A stretch of DNA of 64,000 nucleotides from Rhodobacteraceae bacterium WFHF2C18. Its GTDB lineage: Bacteria > Pseudomonadota > Alphaproteobacteria > Rhodobacterales > Rhodobacteraceae. The notes beneath the pieces are model-generated. The model had not been told where the DNA came from and did no database searches. It saw only the letters and a program-made list of their open reading frames with translations. Location: NCBI GenBank assembly GCA_002166865.1, contig NHTQ01000002.1, forward strand, positions 682,001 through 746,000. The letters run 5' to 3'. Below are positions 8,540 to 15,323 of the stretch, in pieces (the first letter of the stretch is position 1; each line of letters starts with the position of its first letter). The position numbers and the translations under genes were made by a program.

Positions 8540-8851
8540 TCAGAAGTCCCAGGGCCCGCCTTTGCGCATGTCGTCGTCAAGGGCTTCCAGTTCGCGGTCT
8601 TCGATGCGGCCGTCCCCGTCCAGGTCGTAGCGTTCGTGCAGGCTGTCGCTGAATTCGCGCTTGGACACCAGCCCGTCGCCGTCGTCATCCCAATCCTCGA
8701 AGATGCCGGTGCGGCCGAATCCTTCGGCGAATTCCTCCTCGCCCAGGGCGCCGTCCCCGTCCGCGTCCCAGTCGGGATCGGCGGGTAGGGGACCGCCGAG
8801 CAGGGCGAGGGCGATGCAGGCGAGTGGGATGGATGCCAGAAGGCGGGTCAT
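8540..8851 (-). CDS. Exported EF-hand calcium-binding protein
   Basis: 103 residues. A signal peptide of about 24 residues is followed by three EF-hand-like loops: DADGDGALGEEEF, DDDGDGLVSKREF and DLDGDGRIEDREL. The Asp ligands at loop positions 1, 3 and 5 are present in all three, and the position-12 Glu in all three. It is therefore a small periplasmic or secreted Ca2+-binding protein. It lies between the HdeD-like gene (49 bases upstream) and the CaCA exchanger on the same strand, so the three may be co-transcribed from the EcfG-type promoter at 9530-9555. Confidence 0.85.
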   Translation of the reverse strand: MTRLLASIPLACIALALLGGPLPADPDWDADGDGALGEEEFAEGFGRTGIFEDWDDDGDGLVSKREFSDSLHERYDLDGDGRIEDRELEALDDDMRKGGPWDF

Positions 8852-8900
8852 GGGTGTCTCCTTTCAGGTGGGTGGCCCGGCGTGCGGGCCGGATGACGTC

Positions 8901-9494
8901 TCAGGTTGCGGTCCGGGCGGCCAGTCCGATCAGCAGCGCGCCCCAGACGATCAGGTCGATTCCCAGAACCACCCCCGGCAGCCAGGCCGCGCTATAGGGG
9001 AAGCCGAACCAGAGCAGCGCCGCCAGAAGCACGGAAAGGACGCCCCCGGCGATCATCCAGCCGGCGCCGGATCGGCCGCGGTTGCGCAGCCCGTGATAAA
9101 GGCGCAGGACGCCGCTGGCGGCGAGGTAGGCACCGATGAGCGTGCTCAACGCCAGGATGCCCGCGGTGGGCTGCAGCAGCATCGCGAGGCCGGCGACGAC
9201 CGCCAGCAGCGCCAGGGCCAGGGTGCCGGCCATGTCCCAGCCGCTGTTCCGGGTCGCCGCGGCGACGAGCCCGACCCCGCCGCTGGCCAGAAGGATGGCG
9301 CCGAACAGGAAGGCCGCCGTGACCGAGGCCACGAAGGGTGTCGCCAGGGCCAGGAGGCCGGCCAGCAGCACCAACGCGCCGGGGATGGTCAGAAGCCAGC
9401 GGTTGCTCCCGCCCACCTTGCCGGCGGCGTAGGCCGCCGCCTTGGTGGGGTCGGCGCCGGGATCTGCATGCGTGCCGTCCTCACGTCGTGGCAT
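8901..9494 (-). CDS. HdeD-like (DUF308) membrane protein
   Basis: 197 residues. A hydrophilic N-terminus of ~35 residues is followed by six hydrophobic segments in the DUF308/HdeD pattern of three repeated pairs. HdeD of E. coli is linked to acid resistance at high cell density; the mechanism is unknown. Start ATG 9492-9494 is fixed by a GGGAGG site 4 bases upstream. An exact EcfG-type promoter with a 17-base spacer ends 36 bases before the ATG, supporting a general-stress role here. Confidence 0.83.
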   Translation of the reverse strand: MPRREDGTHADPGADPTKAAAYAAGKVGGSNRWLLTIPGALVLLAGLLALATPFVASVTAAFLFGAILLASGGVGLVAAATRNSGWDMAGTLALALLAVVAGLAMLLQPTAGILALSTLIGAYLAASGVLRLYHGLRNRGRSGAGWMIAGGVLSVLLAALLWFGFPYSAAWLPGVVLGIDLIVWGALLIGLAARTAT

Positions 9495-9527
9495 GGGGCC
9501 TCCCATTTTTTTCTGCGTGCCGGGACC

Positions 9528-9553
9528 GGAACGATCGTGGCGGGCCCGGGGTT
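9528..9553 (+). promoter_or_regulatory. Candidate EcfG-type promoter (one mismatch) for the PRC-barrel gene at 9631
   Basis: GGAAC (9528-9532), 17 bases, GGTT (9550-9553), 77 bases before the ATG. Its -35 contains the reverse complement of the opposing promoter's -10, and its -10 overlaps the opposing -35, so one element could fire both ways. Confidence 0.38.
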
Positions 9554-9555
9554 CC
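9530..9555 (-). promoter_or_regulatory. EcfG-type promoter for the HdeD-like gene
   Basis: On the minus strand GGAAC (9555-9551), 17 bases, CGTT (9533-9530); the -10 is 36 bases before the ATG. It overlaps an opposing near-match for the gene at 9631. Confidence 0.75.
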
Positions 9556-9630
9556 CCTCGGGCCGAACTGGTCTCTTGCCGCGGGTCGGCAAGCCTGCCA
9601 AAACGGGGCGGCCGCACCAAGGAGGACACG

Positions 9631-10311
9631 ATGCTGCAATCCATGTCGGAGCTCTTGAACGCGACGGTGAAGGCCGAGGGCCGCAGTTGCGTGTTGCGCG
9701 AGGTCTTCTTCGATCTCTCCGCGCGGCGCATCCAGTACGTCGCGCTGGATATCGGCGGGTGGCTGGATATCGAGGAGGTTCTTGTCGAGGCCGACCGCCT
9801 GGCCCCGCCGACGGAAGATGACCCCCACTGGCACGTCGAGATGACGGGTGAGGAACTGGCGCAGGCGCCGCACTGGACCCTGGGGGAGACCGAACAGCAG
9901 TTCGACCTGACAGCCTGGCCGCCGATCCTGGTGGGGCCGTTCGGCGGCACCTATTCGCCCATGCTGCTTTACGAGCAGATGCGCGAGGTCTCCTCCGGCG
10001 AGGCGGCGACGGGGGCGAGTTATTCCAACGACGTGGAAAAGGAAATCGTCAAGCTCGAACGCGGATCGATCTGGATCGGCCTGCCCGCCTATGGCCGCGC
10101 CGGTGAATTGGGCACCGTCCTGGATATCCTGTTCGATCCCGAGACGCTGCGGCTGGAGACCCTGAAGGTGGGTGAAAGCGGGTTTTTCCATTCCGAGGAG
10201 CACCGCGAGCCCTTCGCGAGCGTCCGGCACCTGGCCGAGCAGGGCACCCACGTCGTGCTGGACACCAAGACCGGCCTGCCCGAGAAGGACGGGGACACCG
10301 GCGGCGCCTGA
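9631..10311 (+). CDS. PRC-barrel domain protein, cytoplasmic type
   Basis: 226 residues, no signal peptide. There are two PRC-barrel-like units, about residues 5-65 (LNATVKAEG, DIGGWLDIEEVLV) and 145-205 (GRAGELGTVLDILFDPETL). The middle region (DDPHWHVEMTGEEL) is typical of this alphaproteobacterial family, which is annotated only as PRC-barrel containing. The start is set by an AAGGAGG site 6 bases before the ATG. It is divergent from the HdeD-like gene and shares with it a near-symmetric EcfG-type promoter region. It ends 6 bases from the convergent amidotransferase gene. Confidence 0.82.
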   Translation: MLQSMSELLNATVKAEGRSCVLREVFFDLSARRIQYVALDIGGWLDIEEVLVEADRLAPPTEDDPHWHVEMTGEELAQAPHWTLGETEQQFDLTAWPPILVGPFGGTYSPMLLYEQMREVSSGEAATGASYSNDVEKEIVKLERGSIWIGLPAYGRAGELGTVLDILFDPETLRLETLKVGESGFFHSEEHREPFASVRHLAEQGTHVVLDTKTGLPEKDGDTGGA

Positions 10312-10317
10312 GCGGTG

Positions 10318-11040
10318 TCAGGGGCGCTGCGCCGCCTGTGCGTCCACGTAGGCGAGCTGCCGGCGGTGCGCCCGCGCGGCGGTGGCCGCGTCGATGAGCG
10401 CGGCGAAGATGCGGCGCTGACGCCGGGCGTAGAACAGGTGTTCGGGGTGCCACTGGACGCCCAGGGCGAAGGGGTCGTGCAGGCATTCGACCGCCTGGAT
10501 CATGCCGCCGCGGTCGCGGGCGGCGACGCGCAAATCCTTCCCGAGCGTATCCACTGCCTGCGAATGCAGGGCATTGACCACCATGTCGCTGTCACCGGCC
10601 ACGTGTGACAGGCGCGACCCGGCGGCGACCGAGACCGTCTTGCGCGGCAGCACCGTCCAGACCTGGTCGCTGGACTGGTAGACGCCGTAGGCGTCGGAAT
10701 GCAGGGTGCCGCCGAGCGCCACGTTGATCATCTGCGCGCCCCGGCAGATCCCCAGGACCGGCATCCGCCGGTCCCGCGCGGCGAGAACGAGGCCCTTTTC
10801 CAGTTCGTCGCGCGCCGGGTCGAGCCGGGCGCTGGTCACCAGGTGGCCACCGTAGAGATCGGGCGAGATGTCGTCCCCCCCGCCGATGATGAGCCCGTCC
10901 ACGTCCTCCAGATCGGCGGGGCGGCCCGCGCCCCAGCGGACGGCCCTGCCGCCGGCCAGCCAGACGTTGAGCGCCACCAGCGGGAAGACGCGCCAGCCAG
11001 ACCGGGCCGAGGTCGTGACGCCGATGCGCGGACGGCTCAT
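10318..11040 (-). CDS. Class I glutamine amidotransferase-like protein (peptidase C26, PuuD-like)
   Basis: 240 residues. The nucleophile elbow GICRGAQMINVALGG carries the catalytic Cys, and GVQWHPEH carries the His-Glu pair. This matches gamma-glutamyl-gamma-aminobutyrate hydrolase-type enzymes. Here it overlaps the upstream amidoligase gene by 4 bases (ATGA), so the two are almost certainly co-expressed. It may hydrolyse gamma-glutamyl amides, or act on the amidoligase's product. True PuuD sits with other puu genes, none of which are nearby, so a puuD name is not justified. Confidence 0.85.
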   Translation of the reverse strand: MSRPRIGVTTSARSGWRVFPLVALNVWLAGGRAVRWGAGRPADLEDVDGLIIGGGDDISPDLYGGHLVTSARLDPARDELEKGLVLAARDRRMPVLGICRGAQMINVALGGTLHSDAYGVYQSSDQVWTVLPRKTVSVAAGSRLSHVAGDSDMVVNALHSQAVDTLGKDLRVAARDRGGMIQAVECLHDPFALGVQWHPEHLFYARRQRRIFAALIDAATAARAHRRQLAYVDAQAAQRP

Positions 11041-12044
11041 GGGGTGGGGTCGCCCCGGAAGGCGTCGTCCAGAACCGCGCCGACGTGGCGCGCCCAGTCC
11101 GCGCGCGCGGTCAGGTAGCTTTCGCGATGGACCAGCCAGTCATCGGCCAGCCGTTCCAGCAGCGCGGGATCGGCGGCCACGCATTCCACCACGCGGAAGC
11201 GGTTCCACTCGTAGGCCAGGGTCCATTCCTCTTCGTCGATCCGGCAGTCGGGCAGGCGGTAATGCCAGGTGGGCCGGGCCTTGACCGCCTGTGCCCCCCG
11301 AAGGTGGTGCAGGACGCGGGCCTCGTCGATGTGGCGCAGGAGCGGCAACAGGTCCATGCCGTGATTGCGCGAGGGCGCGTTGGCCAGATAGGCCTCGATC
11401 ATCTGCGCCATCGTCCAGTCGGGCGCTTCCTCGACCAGAAGGTCGACGAAGCTGCGCGGATAGGGATCCACGAAGGGCAGCAGCCGGCGGGAGGGGTCGA
11501 TGGGATCGGCCCGGCGCAACCAGTCCTCCAGCAGGGCGAAGGCGCGCAGCACGGGGACGATGGCGCGCGTCGTGGTGTCGGGCACCTCGGTATTCAGGTG
11601 CAGGCCGAAGCCCAGCAGAACCCCGTTGCGGCTGCCGATGGCGCCGTTGCGGCGCAACGCGTCGCGCAGGTCGTCGAGCCGCGCAAGGCGTTCGAAGGTC
11701 AGCGGACCGGTGGCGATTTCCACCGGCACCACCAGCCGCGCGGCATTGAGCACGGCCGTCGCCGCCGCCGAGGGCGTGGCCGTGCGATAGGCGGTGTCCA
11801 GAACGATGCTCACCCCGCCGATATCGGTTTCCTCGACCCGGGCCTCGTGGGCGCCGACCTGTTCGATGCGGCCGCCGAAGCAGCCCTGCACCACGCCGGC
11901 GGCCTCCAGTTCGGTCAGCCCGCCGAACTCGATCTCCACGCCGGTGCGCCGCGGCGTGCCGTCCGCCTTGTCCGGCTGGGGCAGGGGAAGAAAACGCGCC
12001 GTGTCGAGCCAGCCGATCATCGCGGGCGGCCAGGTGTCAGGCAA
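11037..12044 (-). CDS. Amidoligase family protein (putative COOH-NH2 ligase)
   Basis: 335 residues from a TTG start at 12042-12044; the ATG at 12018-12020 is an equally possible start and neither has a clear ribosome site. The N-terminal RTGVEIEFGGL matches the Glu-rich metal/ATP signature of the glutamine-synthetase-like amidoligase family, and GLHLNTEV is a second conserved block. Family members are predicted to join a carboxylate to an amine using ATP, in peptide modification or small-molecule synthesis. The gene overlaps the glutamine amidotransferase by 4 bases and follows a flavodoxin-family gene, defining a compact uncharacterised pathway. Confidence 0.8.
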   Translation of the reverse strand: MPDTWPPAMIGWLDTARFLPLPQPDKADGTPRRTGVEIEFGGLTELEAAGVVQGCFGGRIEQVGAHEARVEETDIGGVSIVLDTAYRTATPSAAATAVLNAARLVVPVEIATGPLTFERLARLDDLRDALRRNGAIGSRNGVLLGFGLHLNTEVPDTTTRAIVPVLRAFALLEDWLRRADPIDPSRRLLPFVDPYPRSFVDLLVEEAPDWTMAQMIEAYLANAPSRNHGMDLLPLLRHIDEARVLHHLRGAQAVKARPTWHYRLPDCRIDEEEWTLAYEWNRFRVVECVAADPALLERLADDWLVHRESYLTARADWARHVGAVLDDAFRGDPTP

Positions 12045-12080
12045 GGCCCGGGGCGGGGCGGGGGATGTACAACACGTCGG

Positions 12081-12830
12081 TCAGGCCCTGTAATCGGGGT
12101 TTTCGTAATCGAAACGGCACCCGGCCTGCCAGGCGCGGCGATCGTTGCCTTGCGGCGGCAGCCCGCCCGCGTCGCGCAGCATCCGCGCCATGTGCATGAG
12201 GTTCCAGGTCATGATGGTGGTATTGCGCTGCGTGAAGTCGTTGTCAAACCCGGCGCGGCCCGCGCCGGTGGGATCGCCGTAGGACGGGCCCGGCCCCGCC
12301 TCGCCGATCCAGCCGCAATCGGCCTGCGGCGGAATGGTGCATCCCAGATGTTGCAGCGCGTAGAGGATGGTCATCGCGCAATGCTTGATCCCGTCCTCGT
12401 TGCCGGTGATGACCGCGCCGCCCGTCTTGCCGTAGAAGATGCTCTGCCCGCGGTCGTTGAGTTCCCCAGACATGCCGTAGAGCCGTTCGATCAGCACCCG
12501 GCAGACCGAGCTTTCCTCGCCCAGCCAGATGGGCGTGCCGACCAGCAGGATATCGGCCCGGCTGACGCGTTCCCAAAGGGCGGGCCAGCCGTCGCTGTCG
12601 CGGCCGTGGTCGCGCATGTCGGGATAGACCCCCGGCGGGATGTTCAGCGCGGCCATCTGCGCGTGATCGACCGTGACGCCGTTCTTCTCCATGATCCCGG
12701 CAGCGGCCCGCAGCAGGCTTTCGGTATGCGAGGCGCCGCGCTCCGGCTTGAGCGAGCAGTTGAAGATCATGGCCGTGAGGCCGGCGAACGCATCGCTTTC
12801 GCCCGCGGCGGGCTGAAGGTCCTGGGGCAT
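12081..12830 (-). CDS. Flavodoxin-family NAD(P)H-dependent oxidoreductase
   Basis: 249 residues. The N-terminal MIFNCSLKPERGASHTESLL is an FMN phosphate-binding loop of the NADPH-dependent FMN reductase class. The mid-protein ADILLVGTPIWLGEESSVCR and the KTGGAVITGNEDG block complete the flavodoxin-like fold. The substrate is unknown. It is the first gene of the set leading to the amidoligase and amidotransferase, with a 36-base gap to the amidoligase, so it may supply a redox step in the same pathway. The start has a GGAGC site. Confidence 0.82.
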   Translation of the reverse strand: MPQDLQPAAGESDAFAGLTAMIFNCSLKPERGASHTESLLRAAAGIMEKNGVTVDHAQMAALNIPPGVYPDMRDHGRDSDGWPALWERVSRADILLVGTPIWLGEESSVCRVLIERLYGMSGELNDRGQSIFYGKTGGAVITGNEDGIKHCAMTILYALQHLGCTIPPQADCGWIGEAGPGPSYGDPTGAGRAGFDNDFTQRNTTIMTWNLMHMARMLRDAGGLPPQGNDRRAWQAGCRFDYENPDYRA

Positions 12831-12857
12831 GGCTCCTCCGTCGGGGTCTGTCGCGCG

Positions 12858-12888
12858 CGGGGCGCCGGCGGTCCCGGCCGACGCCCCG
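12858..12888 (-). terminator. Weak hairpin after the host-attachment-family gene
   Basis: CGGGGCG (12858-12864) pairs with CGCCCCG (12882-12888) around a GC-rich, partly self-complementary interior. It lies 22 bases after the stop at 12910 and has no T-tract. Confidence 0.3.
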
Positions 12889-12909
12889 CTTTCCGGTGCC
12901 GCGATGCCG

Positions 12910-13398
12910 TCAGAGGCCGGTCTGATAGGGGGCCCGGCTCTTGCGCGGGCTGCCGAATTCCTCTTGCAGTTCCTTTTCGACTTCGTCCAGCGGCACGGTG
13001 GTCAGGGTCTTGGGAAGTTCGGCCAGGACGCGGCTTTCGACTTCCTTGTGCAGCTTGTGGCGCAACTCGCCCAGAACCTTGGGCGAGGCCACCAGGATGA
13101 TACGGTCGTACAGGCCCCGGTGGGCCCGCTGATACAGCAGGTCCGCCAGGTCGTCGGCGAAGCGGTCCTTCTCCAGCCGGTGCCAGTCCGTGTCGTCCAG
13201 CGAGGAGCGCTGCTGCACCCCGTCATCCTGGAAGCGGCCGGGTTTGTCGGTGCCCTGCTCGCGGGTGCTGGGGTTCTCCTGCTCCTTCATGCTGACCACG
13301 GTGAGGTTGAAGTCGATCTCGTCCCCGTCGTTGCGCAGAAAAAGCGCCTTCTCGCCGTCGGCGATGAGCACCCATGTACCGGTCGTCACCTTTTTCAT
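12910..13398 (-). CDS. Host attachment family protein (bacterial eRF1-like fold)
   Basis: 162 residues. The start KVTTGTWVLIADGEKALFL, the central RFADDLADLLYQRAHRGLYDRIILVASPKVLGELR and a C-terminal amphipathic helix match the family annotated as required for attachment to host cells, now grouped with bacterial archaeo-eRF1-like domains. The name comes from a plant-associated bacterium and the molecular function is not settled; a ribosome- or stress-linked role has been proposed for the fold. It overlaps the upstream small gene by 4 bases, and both may be read from the EcfG-type promoter of the PfpI gene. Confidence 0.83.
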   Translation of the reverse strand: MKKVTTGTWVLIADGEKALFLRNDGDEIDFNLTVVSMKEQENPSTREQGTDKPGRFQDDGVQQRSSLDDTDWHRLEKDRFADDLADLLYQRAHRGLYDRIILVASPKVLGELRHKLHKEVESRVLAELPKTLTTVPLDEVEKELQEEFGSPRKSRAPYQTGL

Positions 13399-13670
13399 TC
13401 CTTGTTCTCCTCGTTGCCCTCGTCGTTAGCCTCCGGTTCGGTGCCGTGGGCGCGCTTGTCGCCGCCCTGCACGCGGGTCGCGCTGCCGGGGCGATCCTGG
13501 CTGCGCTTGAGTTCATCGCGCGTGGCGACGTCCCGCGCAAGGTCGCCGCCGGCGCGGCCCTGGCCCGAAACCGCACCTTCCGGGCCCAGGTAGTCGCGCG
13601 TCTTGGCGCGTTCCTGCCGGTCGGGGGTTTCTTCCTTCGTTTCCGTGTCCTGCTTGCCGTGCTGTTTCAT
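13395..13670 (-). CDS. Small highly charged hypothetical protein
   Basis: 91 residues, almost without hydrophobic residues: Gln, Glu, Lys, Arg, Asp and Gly dominate, so it is probably intrinsically disordered. It is accepted as a gene because an AGGAGG site precedes the ATG, because it overlaps the next gene by the coupling sequence ATGA, and because it sits 30 bases after the PfpI gene in the same direction. The composition recalls small hydrophilic stress proteins, but no family motif is recognisable. Confidence 0.6.
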   Translation of the reverse strand: MKQHGKQDTETKEETPDRQERAKTRDYLGPEGAVSGQGRAGGDLARDVATRDELKRSQDRPGSATRVQGGDKRAHGTEPEANDEGNEENKE

Positions 13671-13700
13671 GTCGGCCTCCTGTTCGCGTTTTCGTGCCGC

Positions 13701-14261
13701 TCACGCAGCCTTGCGATCGTGGCGGCCGCCTTCGACGTCGCGGACGATCGCGGCGACGAAGGCGGGCAGATCGTCGGGGGAGCGGCTGGTGATGATGCCC
13801 TCGTCCTCGACCACTTCGGCGTTTTGCCAGTTGGCGCCGGCGTTCCGAACGTCCGTCACGATGGACTTGTAGGACGTCATCGCCCGGCCGTCGACGAGGC
13901 CCGCCTCGATCAGCAGCCAGGGCGCATGGCAGATCGCCGCAATGGTCTTGCCTGCGTCGTAGAAGGACCGGACCAGATCGATCGCCGTGTCGTTGACGCG
14001 CAACAGGTCGGGATTGATCTGCCCGCCCGGCAGGACGAGGGCGTCATAGTCGTCCGGCGCCACCTCCGCGAGTGCAAGATCGGCCGCGACGGGGCTGCCC
14101 CAGTCGCTGATCTTCCAGCCGGTGATGGCATCGCCGCCGGGTGTGGCGACATGGACGGTCGCCCCGTGCCCCGTCAGGTCGTCGCGCGGCACGTCCAGTT
14201 CGGATTGCTCGAAGCCGTTGGTGGCCAGGATGAGGATCTTGGAGTCGGTTATCTGGGGCAT
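13701..14261 (-). CDS. PfpI/DJ-1 family protein (type 1 glutamine amidotransferase-like)
   Basis: 186 residues, full length for the PfpI/YhbO group. The nucleophile elbow AAICHAPWLL carries Cys and His, and the Glu of the triad-like set is in NGFEQSELDVP. YhbO-like members protect cells against oxidative, thermal and carbonyl stress; protease, deglycase and chaperone activities have all been claimed for the family. AGGAG precedes the ATG. An exact EcfG-type promoter with a 17-base spacer ends 49 bases upstream, in line with a stress role. Confidence 0.9.
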   Translation of the reverse strand: MPQITDSKILILATNGFEQSELDVPRDDLTGHGATVHVATPGGDAITGWKISDWGSPVAADLALAEVAPDDYDALVLPGGQINPDLLRVNDTAIDLVRSFYDAGKTIAAICHAPWLLIEAGLVDGRAMTSYKSIVTDVRNAGANWQNAEVVEDEGIITSRSPDDLPAFVAAIVRDVEGGRHDRKAA

Positions 14262-14309
14262 TTGGTTTCTCCTGTAGTGTTACCGACCCGCGCCGGCATT
14301 CCAAGCAAA

Positions 14310-14335
14310 AACGTGCCGGGCCCGAGCGTGGTTCC
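14310..14335 (-). promoter_or_regulatory. EcfG-type promoter for the PfpI gene and probably two following genes
   Basis: On the minus strand GGAAC (14335-14331), 17 bases, CGTT (14313-14310). It is in the 104-base gap between the metallophosphoesterase and PfpI genes. Confidence 0.77.
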
Positions 14336-14365
14336 ACGATCGCCCGGTGGCAGTGTCGCAGCCGG

Positions 14366-15178
14366 TCACAGCCGCAACCAGCCCTCCGCTTGCCTGCGGA
14401 AAAGGCTACTTTCCAGCCGGGTGAAGCTGCGCTCCTCGGGGCCGGCGCCCCAGCGTTCGACGCGCAGATCGTCGCCATCGCAGGTGAGAATGGCGAAATC
14501 GTTCGGCTCGCCCCGCAGCCGGCTGGACAGGCCGGTGCCGACCTGGACCTGCAGGATGCGGGCGTTGTGCTCGCGGTGTGCATAGGGTTCGGCCCGCCAG
14601 CTGTGCAGGTGGCCCGACAGCAGAACGTGCGCCCCGCAGTCGCAGAGGCTGTCCATCGCGCTGCGGGCGTGGCGCATCAGGCGCTTGTCGGTGTGTGGCT
14701 CGTGCTCGAAGGGGTGATGCGCCACGATGACGTTCAACCGGTGGTCCGGACCCTGGGCGAAGTGGCGGCACAGCCGCCTGACCGTGCGCCTGCGGACCTT
14801 GCCACGCTGCCAGTAAAGCGGGTTGACCGTGTTGATGCCCATGATCGCCATCTGGTCGTCGGTGATATCCGGTTCCAGGTTCTCCGCGATGTGGTGGCGA
14901 TAGCGTGAATAGGGCCGCACCAGCCGCACCCAAAGGTTGTCCAGCGGCACGTCGTGATTGCCCGGCACGACCAGAACCGGCGGCCCGATCCGGTCCAAGA
15001 ATTCGCGGGCGGCCCGGTACTGGCGGTGGCGCGCGCGCTGGGTCAGATCGCCCGACACGGCGACGACATCCGCGCCGGCATTGTTGATCACGTTCAAAAG
15101 CGGCTCGGTCAGTTCTTCACGGATGCGGCCGAAGTGCAGGTCGGACAGGTGGACGATGCGTTTGCGGCGGTCCGTCAC
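14366..15178 (-). CDS. Calcineurin-like metallophosphoesterase
   Basis: 270 residues from the GTG at 15176-15178, chosen because a GGAGG site lies 4 bases before it. All five metallophosphoesterase motifs are visible: LSDLHFG, SGDLTQRA, PGNHDVPL, VAHHPF and LSGHLHSW. The organisation resembles the CpdA/class III phosphodiesterase branch, but cAMP specificity cannot be read from motifs. The gene is alone on the minus strand and divergent from the fatty-acid oxidation operon. A poor EcfG-like element (GGAAC, 17 bases, CATT at 15238-15263) lies upstream. Confidence 0.87.
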   Translation of the reverse strand: MTDRRKRIVHLSDLHFGRIREELTEPLLNVINNAGADVVAVSGDLTQRARHRQYRAAREFLDRIGPPVLVVPGNHDVPLDNLWVRLVRPYSRYRHHIAENLEPDITDDQMAIMGINTVNPLYWQRGKVRRRTVRRLCRHFAQGPDHRLNVIVAHHPFEHEPHTDKRLMRHARSAMDSLCDCGAHVLLSGHLHSWRAEPYAHREHNARILQVQVGTGLSSRLRGEPNDFAILTCDGDDLRVERWGAGPEERSFTRLESSLFRRQAEGWLRL

Positions 15179-15323
15179 GGGGCCTCCGTCGGTCGTGAGC
15201 ACGGGCCGGGGGGCGCCCGGCAGTCTGCGAGGGGGTCAATGGACGAAGCGGCGCGCAGGTTCCCGATTTCGTGATTGGAGCGGAACCGCCCGCGCGTGAG
15301 AAAGTTTGGCCCGTGGAGGTCGC

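Noticed and set aside
15238-15286. EcfG-like elements between the metallophosphoesterase and fadE genes
   Set aside because: Both have a GGAAC but only poor -10 sequences (CATT with 17-base spacer; AGTT with 16), and the fadE one is too close to the start to be persuasive.
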